Below, in pieces: positions 1 to 8,598 of a stretch of DNA of 23,440 nt (positions within the stretch are counted from its first letter, which is position 1; every line of letters begins with the position of its first letter). The position numbers and the translations under genes are program-made. The stretch lies in contig BFEA01000310.1 in NCBI GenBank assembly GCA_003427395.1, positions 1,126,979 through 1,150,418 on the forward strand. The letters run 5' to 3'. The DNA comes from Chara braunii. Its lineage: Eukaryota; Streptophyta; Charophyceae; Charales; Characeae. A model generated the notes under the pieces. It searched no databases. It saw only the letters and a list, made by a program, of their open reading frames with translations, and was not told where the DNA came from.

Positions 1-29
1 TGCCTCTTAGTTTTGTCTCCCTCCTGTTG

Positions 30-545
30 CCCTGGTTCTTCGTCATCACCTGCTCCTCCCCGTCCTTCTCCTCCTCCTCCATTTCCGCCTCCTCCTCCTC
101 CCCGTCCTCCTCTTCTTCCTCCTCCTCCTCTTCCTTTTGTTCCTCATCCTCCCTCTCCTCCTCTCTTCATCCCTTGGCTTCCCCCGTCCTCCCGCTCGTG
201 TTGCTCGTCCTTGTTCCTTCTCTCTCCTCCTCCTCCTCCTCCTCCCCCCCCTGGTTCGTACATCCTGATGTTGATCGTCCTTCTTCGTCCTCCTCCTCCC
301 CCTCTCCCTCCTTCCCCTCCTTCCCCTCCGTCGCCTCCCTCTCTTTCCCCTCCCGCAATCTACCTGTCCTCTTCTTCTTCGCTGTTTCCTTCCACCCCTT
401 CGTTTTACTATCCATCCCTTCTTCCCTTTTTCTCCCCCCCTCTTTTCGGATACTGTCCTGTGTACTCAAGGAAAAGCGGTCCCTTTAGGTCCTTGTTCTT
501 TTTTCCCCTCTTCCCCCCGCCCCCCCTCCTTCTCTTCGTCTTTGT
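30..545. repeat. Pyrimidine-rich low-complexity tract (TCC/CTT-like)
   Basis: About 500 bases made almost only of C and T on the + strand, with irregular TCC, CTT and CCCCT units. Open frames through it encode only Pro/Ser runs on + and Glu/Gly/Arg runs on -, as any stop-free C/T tract would. No start context, domain or composition suggests a gene. It is best read as a degenerate polypyrimidine microsatellite. Confidence 0.9.
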
Positions 546-596
546 AATGGCATCGCCCCCTTAACGAGGGGAAAAAAACGCATCGCCCCTGCTATA

Positions 597-660
597 CAGA
601 ATTACTGAATTACTGCGTTATTTTATCTGGTTTCAGCTGGTCTCGAACTCAGATCTTTAT
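597..660 (+). repeat. Degenerate tRNA-derived SINE-like head
   Basis: The segment runs from CAGAATTA through a GCGTTA and TTATCTG motif to a box-B-like GGTCTCGAACTC and ends GAACTCAGATCT. The same order of motifs, ending in the same GAACTCAGATCT, is seen at 1067-1132. A diverged pol III box B followed by a conserved tail suggests a tRNA-derived SINE, but box A is poor here, so this is a tentative call. Confidence 0.4.
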
Positions 661-772
661 TTGAAAAGTTTATAGGCCCGTCGGTACAAGTGTCTTTTAC
701 TGACACCAATTGGATGAGATGAGACCAATTACCCGCCTTTTTCTTTTTTTTTTCCCAAATAAAAAGGGCAAC

Positions 773-786
773 GGCCTTGAGATACC
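773..786 (-). repeat. Short dispersed repeat core (GGTATCTCAAGGCC on -)
   Basis: The minus strand reads GGTATCTCAAGGCC. The near-identical GATATCTCAAGGCC occurs at 5757-5770 (+) and around 18045-18058 (-), within longer shared sequence there. It is probably the edge of a short interspersed element. Confidence 0.45.
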
Positions 787-904
787 AGTATCTCCCGTCC
801 TTCGGGAGATCTGTTGAAAGGAATTGGAACGATACAAAGAAAGAAGAATATTAGCATGGCCACTGTGCAAGGATGACACGCATAAATCGAGAAACAGTCA
901 GTAT

Positions 905-948
905 CCCCCCCCCCCCCCCCCCCCCCCCACAAAAAAAAAAAAAAAAAA
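905..948. repeat. C24 run followed by A18 run
   Basis: A 24-base C run (905-928), the dinucleotide AC, then an 18-base A run (931-948). It is one of five places in the window where a C run passes directly or almost directly into an A run on one strand. Confidence 0.9.
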
Positions 949-970
949 GATATCACTACTAAACTGACCG
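949..970 (-). repeat. SINE-like head fragment (CGGTCAGTTTAGTAGTGATATC on -)
   Basis: The minus strand reads CGGTCAGTTTAGTAGTGATATC. This matches the + strand at 5740-5761 (CGGTCAGTTCAGTGGTGATATC) at 20 of 22 positions. The TCAGTTCAGTGGTGA part resembles the D-arm/box A region of a tRNA. Confidence 0.5.
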
Positions 971-1124
971 GCCATAGGTTGTTCAGAATTGTGGTGCGTT
1001 ACTCATCTGCGCTGAGCGGAGTTGGAACCTGTCTCTTATACACATCTAGATGTGTATAAGAGACAGGCCATAGGTTGTTCAGAATTGTGGTGCGTTACTC
1101 ATCTGCGCTGAGCGGAGTTGGAAC
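971..1124. other. Assembly artefact: 58-bp direct duplication around a Nextera junction adapter
   Basis: Positions 971-1028 and 1067-1124 are identical 58-base direct copies. Between them, at 1029-1066, is CTGTCTCTTATACACATCT followed immediately by its exact reverse complement. That 19-base sequence is the Tn5 mosaic end, and the 38-base head-to-head form is the circularisation junction adapter of Illumina Nextera mate-pair libraries. The parsimonious reading is that an untrimmed mate-pair read was built into the contig, adding about 96 artificial bases. It is not a natural transposon end. Confidence 0.95.
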
Positions 1125-1136
1125 TCAGATCTACTC
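1067..1136 (+). repeat. tRNA-like SINE head
   Basis: The sequence has a box-A-like GTTCAGAATTGTGGTGCG, a spacer of tRNA-like length, then a box-B-like GGAGTTGGAACTC and the tail CAGATCT, followed by a T run. The tail matches the fragment ending at 660. The 58-base artefactual copy at 971-1028 is the same head and should not be counted again. Confidence 0.45.
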
Positions 1137-1161
1137 TTTTTTTTTTTTTTTTTTTTTTTTT
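1137..1161. repeat. T25 homopolymer
   Basis: Twenty-five consecutive T bases follow the SINE-like head. They could be a pol III type terminator or the poly(A) tail of a minus-strand insertion. Nothing else distinguishes the two. Confidence 0.85.
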
Positions 1162-1363
1162 CCAGATCTACATGTCAATAGTACAGGGGTGCACCCACTG
1201 ATCTAGGCCGATTGGTACCCGCCCTCATTTTCGACGCGGATTGTTTTGAAGCTTTTGTCTTTTTGTCCTTTTCTTGACACTGAATTAGTGATCCGACGGC
1301 GACTCCTGCAGCGACACGTGTCTCTTTTTTTCTGAGACCAATCAGCTCAGAATTTTTTTTTTT
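1162..1363. other. Unassigned stretch upstream of the recognisable LINE-1 coding sequence
   Basis: Two T-rich runs (about 1324-1331 and 1353-1363) and no firm gene. The LINE frame stays open upstream of 1364 until a stop at 1289, so the true 5' edge of the LINE may lie inside this stretch, but endonuclease similarity fades here and I cannot place it. Confidence 0.4.
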
Positions 1364-3976
1364 AATTCTCTGGGACCAGCTGGAAATGACGCAACACAAC
1401 TCATGAACTTCACCTACTCGAACGGTTTTTCTGATACGTTTCGAGTTTTGCATCCCTTTGAAAAAGGCTTCACCTTTTTCGCACCGGGAGCTCAGCACCA
1501 GCAATACTTGCCCCGAAGCCGTATTGACTTGTTCTTTACGTCGGACACTTTGTTGCCCAGATTATCGAAATGTTTCGTTGTACCATACATAGGATCAGAT
1601 CACTTACCGTTTTTTTTAGAATTCTTTCTTCGCATAAATGTGAGAATGGGTAGGGATAGGACTGTCTTGCCAGAATGGGTGGTGCAGACTGCAACTTTCT
1701 CTCAGTTTATGTATGAATTTTGGTCGAAATGGAAGACTGCTAAATGTNTGTTCTCCTCCCTGGCAGATTGGTTTCAGGGAGGGTTGAGAATAGTATTCCA
1801 GAGAGGGTTGCTCATCAAGAAGTCGNTTCTTTTGGCAAATAGAACAGAGCTACAAAATATTAATGACGAACTGGCAGAGGTAATGAGGCTGGCTGCAGTG
1901 GCAAGTCAGCAGCAAGAAGAACATAATCTGATGACAAAGATGGACGAGATTAAGCAAAGGTGGACACTAAGAACTCAGCCAGCAATGAGGACTGCTATCC
2001 ACAATAAAAGAATAGGTTGGCTGGTCAAAGGAGATCGTATGACCTCCTCCTTTTTCGCAGCCCATCGACCGCCGGTACAAAAGCAGATGATATTGGCTAT
2101 CAAGCACCCGTTTGATGCGCTGGCGCCTATGGCTGTTGAGACACATGCAATAGTCGCTAATGTATCTTTATTCTATGAAAGCCTGCTCACCTCGCAAGTG
2201 CAATGTACAGAACAGCAATTGCTCCACCAATTTCATGAACAGGTGTGGTCTAAAGTGGAGAGAAAACTGTCGAATCATCAACGGCAATCGCTGGAGGACC
2301 ATATAGTTATGCATGAGGTGGTTGAAGCAGTATCATCCCTGTCACTACACAAAGCTCCGGGGATTGACGGTCTGCCGGCGCAATTCTTCAGAGGATTTTC
2401 GCTGCACTTACTTCCTGACTTGCTGACGATCCTCCAATCTGTTTGGAATGGAGCATCATTACCTGCTATAGCGCTGCAGGGGATAATCACCTTCGCCTTC
2501 AAGAAAGGTGATAGAGCAGATATAGCGAACTATGGACCGATAACCTTAATGCCAGTGCTATACAAAATTTTGTCCAAAATAATGACAGCTAGATTGCAGA
2601 AAGTGTTGCCGTCTCTCATTCACCAGACGCAGACAGACTTTCTGCAGGGTAGACAGATCCTACATAATGTCATGATAGTTGAACAGTTAGCAGAGCTAGT
2701 GGCAGCAGGAGAGGAAAGTTTAGCCATAGTACTGTTGGACTTGTCAAAGGCTTATGATAGGGTTAGCTGGGAATTTTTGCAGGCAGCACTGACCACATTT
2801 GGATTTGGACCAAAGTACAAACATGCGGCAGATAGTCTGTTGCAGAATGCAACCTCCCGTGTCTGTGTGAATGGAGTACTGTCTGAGCCGATTCGATTGA
2901 GTCGGTCGGTCAGGCAGGGTTGTCCAGTGGCACCGTATCTCTACCTGTTGTATGTGGAAATAATGTACATTATGATTAGATCTAACCCGGAAATTCCAGG
3001 TTTTGTGCTGCCCTCTGGAGAGAGATTGAAGTCTGAAGCATTTGCGGATGACTCGGTGGCCTTTACACCTTTGAATGACCAAGCATTCCTTGCACTAAGA
3101 GAAACTATAGATTTGTTCTGTCAGCTTTCACAGGCTAAGGTGAATTGGGATAAATCAGCTGTGCTGATACCCCCTGGGGAGCAGTCTCCACACAACTGGG
3201 GTCTTAGGATAGTGGCGCCTGGGATAGCAGAGAAGCTCTTGGGACATTATGTATCATTTGATCCACAGTTGGCTCAAGACCCGACACAATCAATAGCAGG
3301 ATTGAAATCGGCACTGATGCCCTGGGTGAAGTATAAAGGTGTCAGCTTGTTTGGACGAGCAGCTGCTATCAATAATGCAGTATTGTCCACTTTATGGTAC
3401 CGCCGGGCCATACACCAGTTGGACAATCCAGCTCTACAGACGATCCGTCATTTACTCACCCACTATTTGTGGAAGGAGGAGGTCAACGATGATAAATTTT
3501 TGCCAAAAGTGGCATGGGCAACAATAACTCAACCGAAAAGGAATGGAGGATTAGCTATACTGGACCCTGAGCGTCAAATAGCAGCACTTCTTGCGAGATG
3601 GATTCCATGGGCTGTGCTGCACAGCCCTTTAACACCATGGAGACAATTAGCAGAATTCTCCATTTTTTCTTGGTTAGAATGGACAGATCTGTGCTGTCTG
3701 TGGTTGGCAATACTCAATCCTGACTACCAAAGAAAGAGATTGCTCTCTGGGATATGGGCTGGGATATTGAGAGCTTGGAGGAAGGTATGTCCAAAACTGC
3801 AAACCCCACCGCTGATTTATGAAAGACTGTTGACACAGCCGCTGTTCAATAATCCCTGTATTCTCAATCATGAAGGGCTACCGTTTCGATGCTTTGGGCC
3901 ACGGGAGTTTGGTAATGCATGGATGTCAAGAGGAATTGGTACAGTGGCAGATATATGGGATGTGACAAATGGCTAA
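1364..3976 (+). pseudogene. LINE-1 ORF2, block 1: endonuclease tail plus reverse transcriptase
   Basis: The first ATG is at 1403, but coding similarity continues upstream in the same frame to about 1364, so that ATG is internal to a truncated protein, not a true start. Numbering from it, residues 39-42 (SRID) and 65-67 (SDH) are the end of the APE endonuclease. The reverse transcriptase follows: HKAPGIDGLP at about 316, LLDLSKAYD with catalytic D446, SRSVRQGCP, and FADDS with D549 and D550. All three catalytic aspartates are present, so the polymerase core looks intact. Reading stops at TAA 3974-3976, after which coding similarity continues in the same frame. N bases at 1748 and 1826 leave two residues undetermined. 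Confidence 0.92.
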
Positions 3977-4891
3977 TGGAAAACAGCTGAAGAACTGGCC
4001 CCGAGGTTACAGGGACTGTGGCGCCGAGAAGAACATTTGCATCAATTGCAGATTGCCGTACCGCAACAATGGGTAGACTTGATGAGAATAGGGCCAGTGC
4101 CGGTGAAAGGGATGTGGTACAAGAGTTCTCAGCAAGAGACGCCAGACCATATTTGGAGGATTGAAGACTACTCGGAAGTGGTGGACATCCCCGCCACCTG
4201 TTGGAGAGTGAGTGGAGGAACTGATTCACTGGGGGAATCCTTGCAGCTCTCTGAGGAACAGTATCCTCTGCCACAGCTTGACCAACTGTTGCCGGTCTGC
4301 GTGCTGGAACAAAAACAGACTTATAGACCCTTTTGTTTGAAAACACCGGCCTATGGGCTAGTGGTGGATCCGAGAGATTGGGCGTGGAACCACCCGATAT
4401 GTCATTCCGAACGGGTTGGACTATCTGAGTATACAACTAAAATTGGATACCAGATAATGACACCTCACACTGATGTCAATTGGGTGGTAGCAAGAAAGTG
4501 GATGGCAACGGGTTGGATAATGGACACGTCCACCAGATTGGTAACAGCTCTTCCGAGGTTTTGGAAACAAATAATGGAATTGGTGGTGAGTAAGCACGCA
4601 AGCGTGCTCTGGCTGGTGATGCACTTGGCACTGCCGACTAATACTTGGTGTGCCAGAAGAACAGTAAAAGCAACCCCTGAATGTGGTTTGTGTCATGGCA
4701 CTAGGATGGAGGACATACAACACTTTCTGTTATATTGTGAACTTCCAGACCATTTTGGGATTGGTGGAGACAGTCAGGTGTTCCAGTTCCTGATGTGGAT
4801 TCTCGCTGGGGGGATGAATTCATCCTCCTTGGAACAACAGCCAGGCGAACCAATCCACAGACTCAATTTGCTCATGCTGAAGAGACAATAA
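3977..4891 (+). pseudogene. LINE-1 ORF2, block 2: connecting region and zf-RVT zinc knuckle
   Basis: This block is in the same frame as block 1 and separated from it only by the TAA at 3974-3976; the codons just after the stop (W-K-T-A-E-E) are coding-like. From the first ATG at 4037, the sequence CGLCHGTRMEDIQHFLLYC begins at residue 216. It gives C216, C219, H229 and C234, a CxxC-H-C arrangement typical of the zf-RVT domain that follows plant-type LINE reverse transcriptases. The LPTNTW motif just upstream of it is also typical. The frame then drifts into unrelated sequence and stops at 4891, while the continuation lies in another frame (block 3). Confidence 0.88.
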
Positions 4892-5163
4892 GAGGTGCCA
4901 TCATATGGACACTTTGGAACCTGAGAAACGCCAGACTTAGAAAGAATGAGCAATTGACACTGCCGATGATCAGAGCAGAGATCAAATATCCAATCAAACA
5001 AGCAATATTGGCTGACTGGGAAGACCGAGTTCAAAAGAAAGGATTTTCAGCCAAAGCAGTAAAATGGTTTGGGAGCAGATGGGGGAATTTCTCGGGATTG
5101 GCCAAGGTGGACACAACTCAAGATGGAACACTTGTCATTAGTTTCTCTAACTTCTTTGTATAG
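4795..5163 (+). pseudogene. LINE-1 ORF2, block 3: C-terminal end after a frameshift
   Basis: This frame is offset from block 2 and overlaps it at 4795-4891. The segment RGAIIWTLWNLRNARL and the following charged helix resemble the tail of LINE ORF2 proteins after the zinc knuckle. The equivalent part of LINE-2 (16496-16929) has ARKAMIWMLRTKRCVF in the same place. The true junction is somewhere between about 4790 and 4890. The frame ends at TAG 5161-5163, just before the 3' untranslated region. Confidence 0.8.
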
Positions 5164-5613
5164 GCAGCTGGTTCAAGAAGGCTTTTTGTTAAGTTTCTCT
5201 AATTGTTTAGCTCAGAGTTTGCCCTTTTTCTTTGATTTGGTGTGATTAGATTATAGGTTTTCGACTCTTGTTCAAATTTTGAATGTGGTAGGTGTAACAG
5301 TGAAAGATAGGAATAGCTAATAGGAAAGTTGAAGGAGGGCTTAGTGTTGACAGGTAGATAGACTATATAGTTTAGTTTCTGGTTTCTCAACTTGCTCTTG
5401 TTTTCTTCCATTACATTGCCTAGTCAGAAATCGGAATGACGTGAAGCTGGTCGTCCATTTCAAGAGGAACAGCCCACACAGTTCTTTCACCGTGGCAGGG
5501 ATGGGTTTGGCCAGAAGTGCCGTGCCCAGCCCGATATTGTCACGTTATATATGTAAGGGACGCCGGACCCGGTTTCCAGCAATGAATGGAATTTTCTTAA
5601 AAAAAAAAAAAAA
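5164..5613 (+). other. LINE-1 3' untranslated region with terminal hairpin and poly(A)
   Basis: A non-coding tail of 450 bases. At 5562-5580 it holds GCCGGACCCGGTTTCCAGC, a stem-loop with a 6-bp stem (one mismatch) and a 7-base loop, preceded by AAGGGAC. Eighteen bases later comes A15. The same block of about 26 bases lies near the ends of two other LINE copies (7435-7460 and 21581-21604, both minus strand). Confidence 0.8.
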
Positions 5614-5633
5614 GAAATAGCTGCACCTAAAAG

Positions 5634-5770
5634 GGGGCCTTGCTCAGTTGGTACCCTCATGAGCTGTTGAAACATAGACCTGAGCTCGAATCCAGATGCA
5701 ATCTGATGAAGGGAACATTATAATTCTGAATTTCCGGGGCCGGTCAGTTCAGTGGTGATATCTCAAGGCC
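5634..5770 (+). repeat. SINE-like unit with two tRNA-like heads
   Basis: A first tRNA-like head has a box A (TTGCTCAGTTGG, 5640-5651) and a box B (AGCTCGAATCC, 5683-5693, 9 of 11 to the consensus) at tRNA-like spacing. No pairing acceptor stem can be drawn, so it is not a functional tRNA gene. A second, partial head follows at 5739-5770 (CCGGTCAGTTCAGTGGTGAT then ATCTCAAGGCC), and relatives of it lie at 949-970 (-) and 18041-18082 (-). The unit starts 20 bases after the LINE-1 poly(A). Confidence 0.55.
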
Positions 5771-5873
5771 CTCGACCTCAAAAGAAAAGGCCAGATTTGC
5801 GAAATACCCCTGAAAGGTCACATATATTCCAAATATAATTCCCTAAAAGTTGTTAGTAGAGCGGACTACCCCG

Positions 5874-6071
5874 CTGAAGTTTGAAAAGCTTGTCGAATGC
5901 CCTTTTCGATTTACATATTGCATTCTAGCCCCTGTCAGGGCATCACCAGGTTCATGCTATAGCCCTGGAAGGGGCAGAACCCAAACTTGTGCAGCAGCCC
6001 CCCAGGGCCACAGGGGTAGATTGGAAAGTTGTCAATACAAAAGGGCATTAGACAAACTTTTGAAATTTCAG
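5874..6071. mobile_element. Foldback (MITE-like) element
   Basis: The left arm from 5874 and the reverse complement of the right arm ending at 6071 match at 29 of the first 33 positions. Both contain AAAAG, a TTGTC motif and AATGCCCTTTT. Weaker similarity continues inward for roughly 30 bases to CCCCTG. The whole unit is 198 bases and non-coding, which fits a MITE or foldback element. No target-site duplication was visible, so the outer edges are approximate. Confidence 0.6.
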
Positions 6072-6131
6072 AGGGCCGCATCTTCTTGGGGTCTTAGCAT
6101 AGATGTGAACTTTGAGGGTTTTTTGGCAAAA

Positions 6132-6158
6132 CCCCCCCCCCCCCCGCCCAAAAAAAAA
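6132..6158. repeat. C14-G-CCC-A run
   Basis: A C run of 14, a G, three C, then nine or so A bases. Second example of the C-to-A homopolymer junction. Confidence 0.85.
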
Positions 6159-6417
6159 GCAAGGAATTAAGAAAAAGATGCACTTTTGGATCCGGATTGT
6201 TCTTGGGCTTGCTGATGGCCACAGGTGTCCTTTTTTTCACACTCCCGGAGACAGCCTATGGCAACACCTCTTTTTGTTGACACCAATCCCCTGAGAACTT
6301 CCCTGCTGATGGCACACTCACACTACAGTCTTCCCCCGAACAAAACACACGTGTGTTATTTACAAATGGAACGCCCGGGGTTCGTTGTATTCGTATACAA
6401 TAATACAACGCACAAAC

Positions 6418-6440
6418 ACATGCACATGCACATGCACATG
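6418..6440. repeat. (ACATGC)n microsatellite
   Basis: About four perfect units of ACATGC. Confidence 0.9.
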
Positions 6441-6480
6441 CGTTATACTACGGATATAGGGTATCAACTTTCCAAAAACG

Positions 6481-6499
6481 CCCCCCCCCCCAAAAAAAA
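6481..6499. repeat. C11-A8 junction
   Basis: Eleven C bases followed directly by eight A bases, then an A/G-rich tail. Third C-to-A junction. Confidence 0.9.
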
Positions 6500-6576
6500 G
6501 AAAAGAAGAAAAAATAAGAAGTATATGCCTTGAACAGGTACCTCCAGTCTTCCGGCAAACAGGACCTTCAGGTAAG

Positions 6577-6577
<1 letters not shown>

Positions 6578-6626
<49 letters not shown>

Positions 6627-6631
6627 AGAGA
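6578..6631. repeat. (CA)22 then (GA)n microsatellite
   Basis: Uninterrupted CA dinucleotides at 6578-6622 pass into GA repeats. The reading frames across it (His-Thr and Cys-Val repeats) are artefacts of the repeat. Confidence 0.95.
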
Positions 6632-6903
6632 GTGCGGAACACTGGAGGGCACACCCGCTTGAAAACGAGCTCGGCACTGCAGATGGGCATGCATGTGTTC
6701 TATCTGAATAGAACACCCGTTGGCGTGGGCGCTTTTCACGAATTATCCCTTTTCCTTGAGACTTTGGGGCTCGCCAGAGCACTGTTTGTAAATGCAATTT
6801 TCGATAGTTTCTCATCGCCACACAGTCTTTTGAAAATGAAGATGGGAAAATAATTTGGGGTTGACAGAGACAGCTTCTGGATACCTTCTTTGGAAAGTGG
6901 TTC

Positions 6904-6969
6904 CATGCCCAGCTTGCAACTCCGATGATTTCTACAGTTCTTGCATGCCCATCGTGCAACTCCTATCAT
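6904..6969. repeat. Two-copy short direct repeat, period 40
   Basis: CATGCCCAGCTTGCAACTCC at 6904 and CATGCCCATCGTGCAACTCC at 6944 begin two diverged 26-base copies 40 bases apart. Confidence 0.75.
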
Positions 6970-7095
6970 CCTATGTTTTCAACAGTAACAGTCCTCCGCT
7001 CCGCTATCGATTTCTTATTGGAATTTTTTGGTGAATGGGCCTGAGGTTGGGACAGCCGAGCGCGTGTCCCATCCTCAAGTGCTTTTGTTTGTTTC

Positions 7096-7139
7096 CGCTT
7101 GCATTCATGAGTCCGTGCATTCATGAGTCTGTGCATTCA
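7096..7139. repeat. Tandem repeat of a 16-base unit (TGCATTCATGAGTCYG)
   Basis: About two and a half units in tandem. Confidence 0.8.
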
Positions 7140-7434
7140 ACGGTGCTGTGCGGCTAAAAGGGGGGGAAATGTCGAAGGGGCGGCAGTCGAATTTCTTCTG
7201 ACAGCAGTCCAAGTTTTAGCATTTTCTCAATGGTGTGGAGAGCCCCTTTGGAGCGATGTGCACTATTCTCATGCGTTGATGCAGAATATTCTCAACCTTT
7301 TTTCTTTTCTTTTTTTCTTTTTTTTCTCTTTTTTTCTTTTTTTAACAACCCCCTGCAGTGCTAGTGGCGCTGGTAAAAGCAGACACCACTAGCACCCGGG
7401 GAAAGGCTCCATCTATTGGTGGGGAGAATCAACT

Positions 7435-7460
7435 GCTGGAAAACGGGTCCAGCGTCCCTT
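7435..7460 (-). promoter_or_regulatory. LINE-2 3'-end hairpin
   Basis: The minus strand reads AAGGGAC then GCTGGA-CCCGTTT-TCCAGC: a perfect 6-bp stem with a 7-base loop, about 90 bases before the A-rich tail. It matches the LINE-1 hairpin at 24 of 26 positions. The likely role is as a recognition structure for the LINE reverse transcriptase, inferred from other LINEs. Confidence 0.65.
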
Positions 7461-7842
7461 ATACAAAGGGAATACATAATAGATCTAGAAGATATCAGGA
7501 CCATAGACTGGGGGCAACCTGCCAGCTTAGATTACTCGTTCCTCCAGAGGGAAAACTGTGCAGGTTGTTGAGAGGAAGGGAGAGTACCTCTTCGCCCTGT
7601 ACCAAGGGCCAGATATCTTCTTCGGAACACTAGTACCACCCTCTCCCTTTTTTGCCTGAGCTGTTTTTTGAGGAAGTTACTGCCATGCATGAGAGATTAC
7701 CCGCAAAATAACTGAGCTGCCGTACTTGGGAGACTACTCTATTCTGTTGCTGCCTAAGGGCACCTCTTCAACCCTATAGGGGGAGCCTGATTAGCCTGAA
7801 AAATCTAGTGCCCTTTAGGCCAGATACGAAACAACTCTTTTC

Positions 7843-7981
7843 TTACTCCTGCCCAAACCATTGCATATCAACAATTGCTGTCGCTGCCGGGGAGAACATA
7901 TCTGGAAAATCTCCTAGACTCTTCATCGGGATGTCGGGATTGACCTGAAGCCATTCGTGGAAAACGAGATTGCTGTCCTTT
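7843..7981 (-). pseudogene. LINE-2 ORF2, C-terminal end (separated exon-like piece)
   Basis: About 46 codons in the frame DSNLVFHEWLQVNPDIP... ending MQWFGQE and a TAA at 7843-7845. By itself the frame runs back into the transposon terminal repeat, which is not LINE sequence. Its natural upstream partner is the frame at 16496-16929, which ends FEFTK at the other edge of the insertion. Read across the empty site the codons are ACA AAG GAC, so the phase is kept. This is the C-terminal tail of a LINE ORF2 protein; no named domain is visible in it. Confidence 0.75.
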
Positions 7982-8004
7982 GGGCGTCGTTCGACACTCC
8001 TCGG
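7982..8004 (+). repeat. Left terminal inverted repeat of the Harbinger-type element
   Basis: GGGCGTCGTTCGACACTCCT at 7982-8001, then CGG. The reverse complement of 16473-16495 differs at one base (GGGCATCG...). TTT lies directly outside, at 7979-7981. Confidence 0.88.
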
Positions 8005-8170
8005 GGACGCGATTCCGAGGATTCCGTCGTCGTTCCACCTGTCCTCGGAGCCGATTTTCGGAACAGAAATGTGAAAACACTCCGAGGACAAATCCTCGGG
8101 CTCCGAGGATTTCCCAGCCAAATCGTCCTCGGGTTCAAGGGACCTCGCGAGGTCCTTTGGAGCCCGAGGA
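8001..8170 (+). promoter_or_regulatory. Left subterminal cluster of TCCTCGG/CCGAGGA motifs with a palindrome
   Basis: About eight copies of TCCTCGG or its complement lie in 170 bases, in both orientations. A 22-base block at 8029-8050 is repeated exactly, inverted, at 16396-16417. At 8126-8170 there is a 45-base imperfect palindrome centred on the perfect 16-base palindrome GGACCTCGCGAGGTCC (8140-8155). Clusters like this near DNA transposon ends are commonly binding sites for the transposase or its Myb-like partner; that role is inferred here. Confidence 0.7.
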
Positions 8171-8598
8171 TCCGCGATTATCGGGGTGTCGGCGGCGCGT
8201 CACGAAGGGGCAACGGAGGTCGAAAGTGGTCCAGAGGTGGTCCGGAAGGCGAAAGACGGACATCCCGAGGCGTGGGCGTCCAAAAGGTCAAGTAACGGCC
8301 TCGTCGTTTTACCGTTGGCGGTGATCGTCGCGGGACGGCCCTGTCGGTTCGTCGGGTGTCCCGGCGGAGGTGCACCGGCAAGCATCGGACGTCTTTGGCC
8401 GGCTCCTGCAGTGGTCGTGCCGTTCCCGCGTGCTCCACAACGGTCGAAAAATACGTATTTTGTAGGCGCCCTACTGCAGCCACCATGGAGATTGCATCAA
8501 TTTCATTCGTTGGCGTCTTCCCTCTCGCACCGTTTGTCTCCGTTTGCCGCGCTTGCCCACGTGCAAGCGCATCTTCTGTTTCTGCTGCCCTGTAGTTC
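8171..8598. other. 5' non-coding spacer of the Harbinger-type element
   Basis: GC-rich and without a credible gene. Several overlapping frames are open on both strands because of composition alone. It probably contains the promoter and leader of the Myb/SANT-like gene, but no motif could be fixed. Confidence 0.45.

Larger units (their letters stand above)
561..970. other. Gene-free stretch with SINE-like fragments and homopolymers
   Basis: No coding signal. It holds a SINE-like piece near 597-660, a short repeat core at 773-786, a C24/A18 double homopolymer at 905-948 and another short core at 949-970. All are described separately. Confidence 0.7.
1364..5613 (+). mobile_element. LINE-1: APE/RT/zf-RVT non-LTR retrotransposon, 5'-truncated
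   Basis: A non-LTR retrotransposon copy. In order it shows the C-terminal part of an APE-type endonuclease, a reverse transcriptase, a zf-RVT zinc knuckle, a 3' untranslated region with a hairpin at 5562-5580, and a 15-base poly(A) at 5599-5613. The endonuclease N-terminus and any ORF1 are missing. The coding part carries one in-frame stop (3974-3976) and one frameshift (about 4790-4890). No RNase H domain was recognised. I looked for a target-site duplication after the poly(A) and upstream of 1364 and saw none, as expected if the 5' edge is misplaced or old. Confidence 0.92.
5771..7297. other. Gene-free intergenic stretch rich in simple and foldback repeats
   Basis: No reading frame here looks like a gene. 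The longest are produced by the CA repeat and by C/A homopolymers. Content: foldback element 5874-6071, hairpin 6695-6716 (9-bp stem, 4-base loop), inverted repeat 6383-6410, microsatellites, and two short tandem repeats. Confidence 0.7.
7298..7981 (-). mobile_element. LINE-2, 3' half: C-terminus, 3' UTR and A-rich tail
   Basis: On the minus strand this holds the last codons of the LINE-2 protein (7843-7981), an untranslated region with the shared 3' hairpin (7435-7453), and an A-rich tail (the T-rich tract 7298-7343 on +). The other half of the element is at 16496-18003. The two were separated by the Harbinger-type insertion at 7982-16495. The frame joins correctly when the insertion and one TTT copy are removed. 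Confidence 0.85.

Noticed and set aside
13-564. Long open frames on both strands in the first 560 bases
   Set aside because: They come from a stop-poor C/T tract and encode only Pro/Ser or Glu/Gly repeats.
1029-1066. A perfect 38-base palindrome that could be read as a natural IS50/Tn5 end or a regulatory hairpin
   Set aside because: It is exactly the commercial mosaic-end junction, with artificial duplicates on both sides.
5634-5697. A possible tRNA gene
   Set aside because: Box A and box B are present but no acceptor or anticodon stem pairs properly; a SINE head explains it better.
6360-6959. Open frames of 91-199 codons across the CA repeat
   Set aside because: Their core is the Cys-Val or His-Thr dipeptide repeat encoded by the microsatellite, and flanks lack protein-like character.
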